From assembly GCA_030146285.1 (NCBI GenBank), contig JASLBZ010000117.1, forward strand, positions 1 through 13,701: DNA of 13,701 nt, in the 5' to 3' direction. Origin of the DNA: Neisseriaceae bacterium. GTDB taxonomy: Bacteria; Pseudomonadota; Gammaproteobacteria; Burkholderiales; Neisseriaceae. The notes beneath the pieces were generated by a model. It saw nothing but the letters and a program-made list of their open reading frames with translations. It searched no databases and had not been told where the DNA came from. How positions within the stretch are numbered: position 1 is the stretch's first letter; every line of letters begins with the position of its first letter. Made by a program: the position numbers and the translations under genes. Shown here in pieces: positions 1 to 6,340 of the stretch.

Positions 1-738
1 ATCTCGTGTCCAGCTATGTTCTTTTCTCAAGTAATTGCGGCAAGCGCGCACCGAAGCATGTTCTGCTGTAATGTGAGCAAAGCGACTGTTGGGTAAATTG
101 GCCAGATGGTTTTGGCGACGCAATTCAGCTTCTAAAACAGCCACATTTAATGGGTCAGGGTTGTGTAGCCAAGTGACTTCTAGTTTGGCATCCGACACCA
201 AGTTGATTTCATCTTCAGGTGTTAATACTTCAGCAATCACATAAGCATGGGCGCTAGCCGGTAGCGTTCGCAAGACAGCTTCGGTAACGGGTAAGCCAGT
301 TGCGTCGGTGATAAAAACATAATGTTCTAGATTCGGTGGTACGATGTTTTTGGCATCGGTGCCCATGGTCACGCCAATTTCATCACCAATTTGTGCACGG
401 TTAACCCAGTGGCACGCGACCGTCTCAGTGCCATGCATGGCAAAATCCATGGTGAGGGTTTTGTTGGCTAAGTCGATATCACTGTGGGTATAGGTGCGAA
501 CACTGGGCAATTTACTGGCATCTTGAACCGACCAGGTGCGTGTGGCCATGTCAAATTCAGGCAGCTCAATACTGGTTTGGTCTGGGTTGGGTAAAAACAG
601 CTTGTTGTTTGCACCCAAAGTGGTATTGGCATAATGCGCAATGTCTTCACAGTGAAAAACAATGCGCACATAATTGGGGCCTAGGTATTGTTTTTGTGCA
701 ACTTGAATCAGGGATTTGTGTGTGTTTGCTTTTGCCAT
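1..738 (-). CDS. Siderophore-interacting protein (NAD(P)H-type ferric-siderophore reductase), C-terminus cut off
   Basis: The reading frame is open for 246 codons from ATG at 738 to the window edge. It matches the SIP/ViuB family of FAD-dependent reductases, which reduce ferric siderophores in the cytoplasm and so release iron. Visible marks are the flavin-binding RTYT at residues 81-84, DFAMHG at 98-103 followed by HWVNRAQIGDEI (110-121), and a C-terminal stretch AEHASVRACRNYLR at 225-238 that corresponds to the family's end motif around a conserved Glu and Arg. Family members run to about 250-280 residues, so perhaps 15-30 are missing. No signal peptide or membrane segment is present. A purine-rich AAAGAGA lies 6-7 nt before the ATG. 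Upstream is a strong promoter with a Fur box, as expected for an iron-starvation gene. The family call is firm; the siderophore and the electron donor cannot be read from sequence. Confidence 0.88.
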   Translation of the reverse strand, partial: MAKANTHKSLIQVAQKQYLGPNYVRIVFHCEDIAHYANTTLGANNKLFLPNPDQTSIELPEFDMATRTWSVQDASKLPSVRTYTHSDIDLANKTLTMDFAMHGTETVACHWVNRAQIGDEIGVTMGTDAKNIVPPNLEHYVFITDATGLPVTEAVLRTLPASAHAYVIAEVLTPEDEINLVSDAKLEVTWLHNPDPLNVAVLEAELRRQNHLANLPNSRFAHITAEHASVRACRNYLRKEHSWTRD

Positions 739-770
739 GAATGTCTCTTTAAGCTTTGTTAATTTTAGTT

Positions 771-818
771 CTAAATGATAATTACTATCAATATAATGCC
801 ATCTCATTCTTTTTTCAA
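771..818 (-). promoter_or_regulatory. Sigma70-type promoter with Fur box for the siderophore-interacting protein
   Basis: On the minus strand, TTGAAA (818-813) and TATATT (795-790) are separated by 17 nt, each one mismatch or so from consensus. Directly downstream, 774-789 reads AATGATAATTACTATC, which agrees with 14 of 16 positions of the core of the classic Fur box GATAATGATAATCATTATC. Repressor bound there would cover the -10 and the start site, so iron-replete repression is inferred. The box also lies in the divergent region before mtr, but about 190 nt from that gene. Confidence 0.8.
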
Positions 819-976
819 GCCTTTTGATTCTTGTTTGTTCAATCGTGCCATTAAAATGATGGAATATCAGCATCAAATAACGATAAAAACGAGATAAGGG
901 TGCAGACAAAGGCTTTTGCCGTTAAAATTAGCCGATAAATTTAATCAAAGTTGACTGAGAAATCGAGAATGAATCC

Positions 977-2245
977 ATGAGTACAGCCACAAAAAACATG
1001 CCATCGTTACTGGGTGGCGCGATGATTATTGCCGGAACCGCTGTGGGTGCCGGTATGTTTGCCAATCCCACTGCCACTTCTGGTGTTTGGTTTATGGGCT
1101 CCATCGTGGTGTTGTTGTATACGTGGTTTAGCATGTACGCATCTGGGCTCATGCTGTTAGAAGCCAATTTACATTACCCCGTGGGCTCAAGTTTTGACAC
1201 CATCGTGCGCGATTTATTGGGGCAAAAATGGAATATTATTAACGGGTTGGCTGTTGCATTCGTTTTGTTTATTCTGACTTATGCCTATATCTTTGTCGGT
1301 GGTGGTCTAACTCAAGACAGTTTGAGTCAATTGGGCAGTAAAGTCACTGGCAGTACCGTTGAAGTATCCCGATTAACAGGAGCATTGGTATTTACTTTTG
1401 TATTGTCATTTTGTGTTTGGTTGTCCACCAAGGTTGTTGATCGTTTCTCGACCATTTTAATTGGTGGGATGCTTATCACCTTTTTTATGTCGGTGGGCGG
1501 CTTGTTGGGCTCGGTGAAACTACCGGTTTTGTTCGACGAAATTGGCAGGGCACAAGGAGCAGACTATTGGAAATACATTTGGGTGGCGTTGCCAGTTTGT
1601 TTGGCATCCTTCGGCTACCACGGCAACGTACCAAGCTTGGTGATTTACTACCAAAAAAATGGCAAGAAAGTCGCCAACAGTATTTTGATTGGTACGGTCA
1701 TTGCCTTGGTGATTTATTTGATTTGGCAATTATCAGTACAAGGCAATTTGCCTCGTTCAGCATTTGCACCTGTGATTGCCGAGGGTGGTGATGTTGCTGT
1801 GTTGCTTGCGGCATTGTCTGAGTATGTGTCAACGCAAGGCTTAAAAACGCTATTGAATTTATTTGCTTACATGGCCATTGCCAGCTCTTTTTTAGGGGTG
1901 ACTTTGGGTTTGTTTGATTATATTGCCGATTTGTTTAAGTTCAGTAATGGCCGTTTAGGACGCCTAAAATCTGCGTTGTTGACTTTTGTTCCCCCCTTTA
2001 TTGCTTGCATGCTCTACCCAACCGGGTTTGTTAAAGTCATCGGTTATGTGGGTTTGTTTGCTACCATTTGGGCAGCCATTGTACCTGCGCTTTTGGTTGC
2101 AGCCAGTCGAAAACGTTTTGCGCCGACAGACTTTAAAGCTTTTGGTGGGCAATTTATGGTGGTATTTGTGCTGGTGTTCGCTGTCATTAATATTTGTGCG
2201 CAATTGTTTATTCAGTTTGGTTGGTTACCCGTTTACAAAGGTTAA
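977..2245 (+). CDS. mtr: Tryptophan-specific permease of the HAAAP family (Mtr type)
   Basis: A 422-residue inner-membrane transporter, expected to import tryptophan by proton symport. The opening LLGGAMIIAGTAVGAGMF (residues 11-28) is the family's first-helix motif. The later stretches SSFDTIVRDLLG, ASFGYHGNVPSL, SSFLGVTLGLFDYIADLF and TIWAAIVPALL match E. coli Mtr closely as I recall it, more than they match TyrP. About eleven hydrophobic segments span the protein, and the length is typical (E. coli Mtr is 414). ATG at 977 is preceded by a weak GAGA about 10 nt upstream. The phosphatase gene begins 8 nt after the stop, so the two are probably co-transcribed. I see no TrpR-like operator upstream. 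Substrate choice between tryptophan and other aromatic amino acids is inferred from similarity only. Confidence 0.9.
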   Translation: MSTATKNMPSLLGGAMIIAGTAVGAGMFANPTATSGVWFMGSIVVLLYTWFSMYASGLMLLEANLHYPVGSSFDTIVRDLLGQKWNIINGLAVAFVLFILTYAYIFVGGGLTQDSLSQLGSKVTGSTVEVSRLTGALVFTFVLSFCVWLSTKVVDRFSTILIGGMLITFFMSVGGLLGSVKLPVLFDEIGRAQGADYWKYIWVALPVCLASFGYHGNVPSLVIYYQKNGKKVANSILIGTVIALVIYLIWQLSVQGNLPRSAFAPVIAEGGDVAVLLAALSEYVSTQGLKTLLNLFAYMAIASSFLGVTLGLFDYIADLFKFSNGRLGRLKSALLTFVPPFIACMLYPTGFVKVIGYVGLFATIWAAIVPALLVAASRKRFAPTDFKAFGGQFMVVFVLVFAVINICAQLFIQFGWLPVYKG

Positions 2246-2253
2246 GAATCATC

Positions 2254-2904
2254 ATGATTACTGCTGTTTTGTTTGATTTGGATGGTACTTTGGCTGATAC
2301 CGCATTGGATTTGGCTCGAGCTTTGAATGTGGTTTTGGAACAAAATGGCTTGCCTTTGGTTTGTTCCCAAGCCTTAAAAAGCATCGCAGGTGATGGTGCT
2401 TTGGCAATGGTTCGTTTTGCTTGTCCTGATGCTGATGAAATCCAGCAGCAAATGCTGGTACAAGCTTTTCTAACCGAATATGAAGCCAACTCTTGTGTAG
2501 ACACTGTTTTGTTTGATCAAGTTAAAGAGGTGATCACTGCCTTGGTTGAAAACAATATTGTGTGGGGGATTGTAACCAATAAGCATTCACGATTTAGCCA
2601 TCAGGTTATTTCAAAACTGCCATTTCCATATCCTCCAGCCGTGGTGGTGAGTGGTGATACTTTGGCTCAAAGCAAACCCGATCCAGCACCTCTTTTGTAT
2701 GCAGCCAAGGCCATCAATCAGCGCGCAGAGAATTGCTGTTACGTTGGTGATGGTTTGCGAGACATACAAGCTGCTAAAGCGGCAAACATGATGAGTGTTG
2801 CTGTTCATTGGGGTTATGTGACTAAGGCTACAGACATTCAGTCCTGGCAAGCCGATGCCAATATTTCATCAATGCAGCAATTATTGGCTGTTTTGAAGGT
2901 TTGA
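2254..2904 (+). CDS. gph: HAD-family phosphatase, Gph/MupP type (phosphoglycolate or MurNAc-6-phosphate phosphatase)
   Basis: A 216-residue HAD subfamily IA hydrolase. The ATG at 2254 is preferred over upstream in-frame starts because those lie inside mtr and the HAD motif begins right after it. Visible motifs are FDLDGTLADT (residues 7-16, nucleophile D8 and acid/base D10), Thr108 in GIVTNK, Lys141 in SKPDP, and GDGLRD (165-170, metal-binding D166 and D170). A cap domain lies between about residues 17 and 85. The family includes phosphoglycolate phosphatase, which clears 2-phosphoglycolate, and MupP, which dephosphorylates MurNAc-6-phosphate in peptidoglycan recycling. WGIVTNK, SKPDPAPLL and the WGY near residue 188 resemble MupP-like proteins, so that role is a serious alternative. 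It follows mtr by 8 nt and ends at a strong terminator. Confidence 0.85.
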   Translation: MITAVLFDLDGTLADTALDLARALNVVLEQNGLPLVCSQALKSIAGDGALAMVRFACPDADEIQQQMLVQAFLTEYEANSCVDTVLFDQVKEVITALVENNIVWGIVTNKHSRFSHQVISKLPFPYPPAVVVSGDTLAQSKPDPAPLLYAAKAINQRAENCCYVGDGLRDIQAAKAANMMSVAVHWGYVTKATDIQSWQADANISSMQQLLAVLKV

Positions 2905-2936
2905 TTGATGGCATTGTTCGCACAATATCAATATTA

Positions 2937-2970
2937 AAAGAGCCCAGTGTTAATACTGGGCTCTTTGTTT
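2937..2970 (+). terminator. Intrinsic terminator after mtr-gph
   Basis: A perfect 12-bp stem pairs AAAGAGCCCAGT (2937-2948) with ACTGGGCTCTTT (2955-2966) around a 6-nt loop, followed by TGTTTTTGG. It lies 32 nt after the gph stop and closes the two-gene unit. Confidence 0.93.
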
Positions 2971-3139
2971 TTGGTTAGATTTTTATTAGATAGAAAACTT
3001 TTTTGTATGGGCTAACTGAGTCGTGATACTTTTTGTTGCAGACAATTTATTTCACATTAAGCTACTGGTGCTTCGTATCTCATTCATTTGCCTTAGAAAT
3101 ATTTTTTTAAAAAAATGCTATATTTTTGATTTAAGACAA

Positions 3140-3163
3140 GTGAATAGTTTTGTGAATAGTTTT
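3140..3163. repeat. Tandem 12-bp direct repeat
   Basis: GTGAATAGTTTT occurs twice back to back (3140-3151 and 3152-3163). A partial copy, GTGAATAAGT, lies at 3210-3219 inside the spacer of the promoter described next. It could be a binding site for a regulator of that promoter or simple slippage in AT-rich DNA. Confidence 0.6.
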
Positions 3164-3197
3164 ATTCAGCAAATCAAATGAAATGCATTAAATGGGC

Positions 3198-3226
3198 TTG
3201 AAATAAAAGTGAATAAGTGTTCTAAT
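3198..3226 (+). promoter_or_regulatory. Sigma70-type promoter of a candidate small RNA
   Basis: TTGAAA (3198-3203) is separated by exactly 17 nt from TCTAAT (3221-3226), one mismatch from the -10 consensus. Transcription would start near 3232-3234, at the foot of a short hairpin. No open reading frame follows on this strand, and a terminator comes 47 nt later. Confidence 0.55.
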
Positions 3227-3232
3227 GGCATT

Positions 3233-3308
3233 GCTTTATTTATTTAAAGCGAAACTTTTTTGTAATGATTTTCATTTTATATCCCCATATTTTATGGGGA
3301 TTTTTTTT
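3233..3308 (+). ncRNA. Candidate small regulatory RNA, about 75 nt
   Basis: The predicted transcript has the layout common in Hfq-dependent small RNAs. A 5' stem-loop pairs GCTTTA (3233-3238) with TAAAGC (3245-3250). A 30-nt unpaired A/U-rich stretch (3251-3280) with a run of six T follows. A terminator hairpin with a T tail ends it. The unpaired stretch is where target pairing would be expected. No family is recognised, and expression is inferred only from promoter and terminator signals. Confidence 0.45.
3281..3308 (+). terminator. Intrinsic terminator of the candidate small RNA
   Basis: ATCCCCATA (3281-3289) pairs over 9 bp with TATGGGGAT (3293-3301) around a 3-nt loop, followed by seven T. 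It points along the plus strand, although the nearest downstream gene is on the minus strand and the nearest upstream plus-strand gene already has its own terminator. On the minus strand no T tract follows, so it is not an efficient terminator for the small ORF at 3323. Confidence 0.82.
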
Positions 3309-3322
3309 ATTTGTAATAACAG

Positions 3323-3508
3323 TTAATATTGCGATAAAAATTCCCAAACAGAAGCCGGATTGTAGGTTTCTTTTTCTTTTGCTTTAATCATTTCTGCAGC
3401 GCGAAACATATAGTCAACACGCTCTTGTAATGAAAGATGCACCATATCAACCTCAATCAAATGGGCTGCTAAGGTTAGGCATTCGTACTTGGACAGTAAT
3501 TGACTCAT
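3323..3508 (-). CDS. Small protein of unknown function, 61 residues
   Basis: The frame opens at 3553, but the ATG at 3508 is the better start. It has GGGGAAG six nt upstream, a strong ribosome-binding site, whereas nothing similar precedes the ATG at 3553 (which would give 76 residues). The product begins MSQLLSKYECLTLAAHLIEV and ends SVWEFLSQY. It is soluble and mostly helical by composition, with an ERVDYMFRAAEMIKAKEKE stretch in the second half and no signal peptide or membrane segment. I do not recognise a family. It stands alone between AT-rich spacers. No clear promoter was found, and no T-tailed hairpin ends it on this strand. The good ribosome-binding site and balanced amino acid composition argue that it is real. 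Confidence 0.6.
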   Translation of the reverse strand: MSQLLSKYECLTLAAHLIEVDMVHLSLQERVDYMFRAAEMIKAKEKETYNPASVWEFLSQY

Positions 3509-3767
3509 ATTGACTTCCCCGTGTGCAATGAGCGTTTTGTTTCGATAACCCATAATATCAAATTATCATAACTTTGCAATATTTAATTCAAAAAAACAAA
3601 TAGATTATGGCTTTAATATATTAAAAAAATAAATAATTATTTGTATAATTTAAGGATTGTGTTGCCAGGCATGATTCTTAAAGAAAATTGCATTCATGGC
3701 TTGGGATGATGGACAAACAATGAAAATTGGCTTAATAACGACACTTGTTTGTTCATGGATAGGATGG
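3509..3767. other. AT-rich spacer upstream of the 61-residue ORF
   Basis: Very AT-rich from about 3555 to 3655, with several TATAAT-like strings (for example GTATAAT at 3643-3649) that could serve transcription in either direction. No coding potential, RNA gene or repeat was recognised. Confidence 0.5.
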
Positions 3768-3796
3768 AAAAATGGCACTGCGTTAACAGTGCCATT
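3768..3796 (-). terminator. Intrinsic terminator of serS
   Basis: AATGGCACTG (3771-3780) and CAGTGCCATT (3787-3796) form a perfect 10-bp stem with a 6-nt loop. Read on the minus strand, a run of T complementary to 3768-3772 follows. It lies 24 nt beyond the serS stop. Confidence 0.9.
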
Positions 3797-3819
3797 GTAT
3801 TACAATCTAAAACCATGAT

Positions 3820-5118
3820 TTAGATGCTTGGACTTAATTTTTCCAAGCCACCCATGTAAGGACGCAATACTTCTGGAACCACAACAGAGCCATCCGCTTG
3901 TTGGTAGTTTTCCAAAACAGCAACCAAAGTGCGTCCAACGGCCAAGCCTGAACCATTTAAGGTATGAACAAATTGATTTTTGCCATCGCTATTTTTAAAG
4001 CGTGCTTTCATGCGACGTGCTTGGAAGTCTTCGCAGTTAGAGCAGCTTGAAATTTCGCGATAGGTATTTTGTGCAGGTACCCATACTTCTAAATCATATG
4101 TTTTCGCTGCGCTAAAGCCCATGTCACCCGTGCACAAAGTAATCACGCGGTAAGGTAGTTGCAATGCTTTTAAGATGTTCTCAGCATGTGAAACCATTTC
4201 TTCTAATGTGTCATAAGAAGTGTCTGGGTGAGCAATCTGCACCATTTCAACTTTATCAAATTGGTGTTGGCGAATCAAACCACGGGTATCTTTACCGTAT
4301 GAGCCAGCTTCTGAGCGAAAGCAAGGAGAGTGGGCTGTCATCTTAATCGGCAGGTCACTTTCTTTCAGGATGCTTTCACGAACGGTATTGGTTAAGGTAA
4401 TCTCAGCTGTAGAAATCAAATATTGCTCAGTGCTCTCGGCTTCTTCTGGCGCACCTGAAGTCACTTTGTACATGTCTTCAGCAAACTTTGGCAATTGTCC
4501 CGTACCAAACAAAACATTGGGGTTCACGATGTAAGGCGTGTAATGTTCGGTATAGCCATGGTTAATGGTGTGGGTATTTAACATGAACTGAGCCAAAGCA
4601 CGATGTAGCAACGCCATTTGACCGCGTAAGACTGTGAAACGTGCACCAGACAAAGCCGCGCCCATTTCAAAATCCAAACCCAATTTTGCACCCAAATCCA
4701 CATGGTCTTGTACGTCAAAATCAAAGACAGGCACAGTACCGACTTTGCGTACTTCGACATTGTCATTTTCATCTTTACCAACAGGAACATGGGCATTAGG
4801 GATGTTAGGAATCTCCAATAACCAAGATTCAAGTTCGGTTTGCACCGCTTCAAACTGGGTCTCAACATCTTTTAATTGAGCACCAAAAGAGCCAACTTGC
4901 GCCATCACGTCACTGGCATCTTGTCCTTGGCTTTTTAAAATACCAATTTGTTTGGATAAATGATTGCGCTGCGCTTGCAGTTCTTGTGTTTGTGTTTGTA
5001 AGGCTTTACGCTGAGCCTCTAAAGCTTCAAAGCGCTCACAGTCAAATTGATAGCCACGACGGGCCAGTTGAGCTGCGATGGCTTGTACATCGTTACGAAG
5101 TAACTGTATGTCTAACAT
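3820..5118 (-). CDS. serS: Seryl-tRNA synthetase
   Basis: A class II aminoacyl-tRNA synthetase of 432 residues, the usual length, which charges tRNA-Ser with serine (and tRNA-Sec where present) in the cytosol. It starts MLDIQLLRNDVQAIAAQLAR and has an N-terminal tRNA-binding coiled coil over about residues 25-105, rich in Gln, Glu and Leu. The catalytic core shows the serine-site TAE near 236-238, class II motif 2 around PCFRSEAGSYGKDTRG (about 264-280), and motif 3 GSGLAVGRTLVAVLEN (about 387-402). QFDKVEMVQI, KTYDLEVWVPAQNTYREISS and SNCEDFQARRMKARF match Neisseria SerS almost without change as I recall it, the main support for placing the organism. AGAAGA lies 5-6 nt before the ATG. It is monocistronic here, with its own terminator. 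Confidence 0.98.
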   Translation of the reverse strand: MLDIQLLRNDVQAIAAQLARRGYQFDCERFEALEAQRKALQTQTQELQAQRNHLSKQIGILKSQGQDASDVMAQVGSFGAQLKDVETQFEAVQTELESWLLEIPNIPNAHVPVGKDENDNVEVRKVGTVPVFDFDVQDHVDLGAKLGLDFEMGAALSGARFTVLRGQMALLHRALAQFMLNTHTINHGYTEHYTPYIVNPNVLFGTGQLPKFAEDMYKVTSGAPEEAESTEQYLISTAEITLTNTVRESILKESDLPIKMTAHSPCFRSEAGSYGKDTRGLIRQHQFDKVEMVQIAHPDTSYDTLEEMVSHAENILKALQLPYRVITLCTGDMGFSAAKTYDLEVWVPAQNTYREISSCSNCEDFQARRMKARFKNSDGKNQFVHTLNGSGLAVGRTLVAVLENYQQADGSVVVPEVLRPYMGGLEKLSPSI

Positions 5119-5149
5119 ATTCTATTCTTCTGGAAGGTTTTAATTAAGG

Positions 5150-5178
5150 ATTATAATCAATAAGTAATAACTATGCAC
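5150..5178 (-). promoter_or_regulatory. Probable serS promoter
   Basis: A perfect TATAAT lies at 5155-5150 on the minus strand, about 32 nt before the serS start codon. The -35 position 17 nt upstream reads GTGCAT (5178-5173), a poor match to TTGACA. The -10 is convincing and the -35 is not. Confidence 0.5.
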
Positions 5179-5225
5179 CAAGGCGATATTTTAGCAATGA
5201 TAAAATGATTTCCGCCATTCTCACT

Positions 5226-5698
5226 TCACGGCATTAAAACTTTATTCTTGCGAATGTATCTTTTTGTCATTTTGGATGACAAGCGACCTAGTTGTCTTTG
5301 TGCTGCTTTGATGCTATCCGACTTTAAAAATGCATCTGTACCAGAGACTTTGCACGCAAATCCCTCTGTCAATAAGCCAATGGTTCATTTATATATGCAG
5401 GGTTCAGGCTTATTGCAATGCTTTGTGTTTTGGCAAATCCTTGGTTTAAGGCCCTAGCTGTTAGTGACATACCAATGGAATTGCTGAACAAATGCACATT
5501 ACCTACCGATATTCTACGGTTGATAATTTCTTCTAGTTTACCAGTTATTGCGAATCTTAGCTTTGCTTTCGTCTTGTTTTGCCCTCCAAGTAAACCAGAA
5601 TACTTTTGAAGGTATTGGCCTGCAACATCAGATAAGCGAAGATACCATCCAATGTGGTAATTTCTTGTACTCGTGTTGGGTGAGTGAGCTGATTGTAC
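5226..5698 (-). pseudogene. Decayed phage-type tyrosine recombinase (integrase), catalytic domain
   Basis: Conceptual translation on the minus strand recovers an integrase catalytic domain in pieces. From 5698 to 5369 one frame gives GWYLRLSDVAGQ (core Arg), QNKTKAKLRFAITGKLEEII (beta-hairpin Lys and the following strand and helix) and a GMSLTARALNQGFAKT stretch, ending at an in-frame TGA (5371-5369). The same frame continues with QRDLRAKS, the box II region. A frameshift near 5340-5345 then leads to the C-terminus, TDAFLKSDSIKAAQRQLGR and MTKRYIRKNKVLMP with the Tyr nucleophile, ending at TGA 5228-5226. The usual LGH is LGR. A further frame change near 5660-5700 (TRVQEIT in another frame) suggests the N-terminal half was also present but is too decayed to delimit. 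The gene is clearly dead. It marks a past prophage or island beside serS. Confidence 0.8.
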
Positions 5699-5986
5699 AT
5701 TGGTTGGCTCTATATAAAAACGCCACTACAATACGATAATGCACCAGACAGAAAAAAAGGTGAGGGCAAGCAATATTTGGCCAGTAACGAAGACAGATTT
5801 TTGTCATGCATTTTTCACAAAAAATGGCTACTTATGGGTGAGAGTGAGTAATTGTATATATTATTGATTAAATGAATATTATTTATTTATGAGAATGTTT
5901 ATTTGATTTGTATTAAAAATCAATCTCTTAAGTAAACATTAATAACATAATGAATATATAATGAGCGCTCTTGATGTGTATGTTTA

Positions 5987-6016
5987 TCCAGCCATTTTAT
6001 TGGCTGGAATTTTTTT
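5987..6016 (+). terminator. Orphan intrinsic terminator
   Basis: TCCAGCCA (5987-5994) pairs with TGGCTGGA (6001-6008), 8 bp with a 6-nt loop, followed by A and seven T. There is no plus-strand gene upstream within 3 kb. It may be a relic of the lost element or may end a short RNA from the TATAAT at 5957-5962. Confidence 0.75.
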
Positions 6017-6078
6017 GAACGCATAAGCAATTGATTTATATTTATTTTTGTTTTTAAATTGCTGATAAAATAGAATAA

Positions 6079-6112
6079 AAAAACTGCATATCAAATTTAA
6101 TATGCAGTTTTT
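6079..6112. terminator. Bidirectional terminator-like inverted repeat
   Basis: AAAAACTGCATAT (6079-6091) pairs perfectly over 13 bp with ATATGCAGTTTTT (6100-6112), loop 6092-6099. A and T tracts lie at the base on both sides, so it could act in either direction. No adjacent gene explains it. Confidence 0.65.
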
Positions 6113-6188
6113 ATTGCTATTGATAATCTAGATATGTATATTTAGTTATCAATTTAATTATTGGTAATTCTTGATATGTGTGTTTTAC

Positions 6189-6220
6189 GCCTACTGGGTT
6201 AAACTCTGGTAGGCTTTTTT
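6189..6220 (+). terminator. Orphan intrinsic terminator with G-U pairs
   Basis: GCCTAC (6189-6194) pairs with GTAGGC (6209-6214). The stem extends by about four further pairs if G-U wobbles are allowed, and six T follow. It points along the plus strand with no gene upstream. Confidence 0.65.
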
Positions 6221-6315
6221 CAAGCCTCCAATTCTACTACGATAAATAAATAATTCAAATGAATAAAGTTCATTAGTTGAATAGTTGTTATTTATCATGA
6301 CTCACATCCCATGAC

Positions 6316-6340
6316 AAAAAATCCACCTTATCAGGTGGAT
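6316..6340 (-). terminator. Terminator overlapping the stop codon of the two-helix membrane protein
   Basis: ATCCACC (6321-6327) and GGTGGAT (6334-6340) form a 7-bp stem whose 6-nt loop contains the TGA stop (6333-6331) of the gene. On the minus strand six T follow (complement of 6316-6321). On the plus strand a T-rich stretch also follows, so weak bidirectional action is possible. Confidence 0.8.

Larger units (their letters stand above)
2971..3322. other. AT-rich intergenic region between gph terminator and the 61-residue ORF
   Basis: No protein-coding signal was found on either strand. The right half carries a consensus-like promoter, a short tandem repeat and a Rho-independent terminator that together outline a candidate small RNA. 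A 13-nt string, AAACTTTTTTGTA, occurs at 2995-3007 and again at 3252-3264, but it is of low complexity. Confidence 0.7.
5699..6315. other. Non-coding, AT-rich region with terminator-like hairpins
   Basis: No intact gene was found. The first 150 bases or so may be the ruined 5' part of the integrase. From about 5840 the DNA is very AT-rich, with three well-formed hairpins (listed separately) but no gene for them to end. A perfect TATAAT at 5957-5962, with TAAACA 18 nt upstream, could start a transcript of under 60 nt ending at the first hairpin. Confidence 0.6.

Noticed and set aside
552..567. TTCAGGCAGCTC, 10 of 12 match to a Simonsiella-type uptake sequence
   Set aside because: It is a single imperfect copy within coding DNA. 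A functional dialect should recur several times in 13.7 kb, often in terminators, and does not.
2995..3264. 13-nt direct repeat AAACTTTTTTGTA at 2995-3007 and 3252-3264 as possible element ends
   Set aside because: It is of low complexity, and nothing between the copies looks like a mobile element.
3264..3279. AATGATTTTCATTTTA, 12 of 16 matches to the Fur box core
   Set aside because: It lies downstream of the predicted small RNA promoter, inside the transcript and next to the terminator, in AT-rich DNA where such matches arise easily.
3509..3553. Upstream ATG at 3553 for the small minus-strand protein
   Set aside because: It has no ribosome-binding site, whereas ATG 3508 has GGGGAAG at ideal spacing.
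4578..4868. 96-codon minus-strand ORF inside serS
   Set aside because: It is an out-of-frame shadow of serS with low-complexity composition.
5248..5739. Three plus-strand ORFs of 60-70 codons over the integrase relic
   Set aside because: Their products look like nothing known, and the opposite strand gives clear integrase motifs over the same bases.
6189..6214. GGTTAAACTC inside a hairpin, considered as a tRNA T-arm remnant (attachment site)
   Set aside because: The T-arm stem does not pair correctly and no acceptor or anticodon arm is nearby. The T tract marks it as a terminator.
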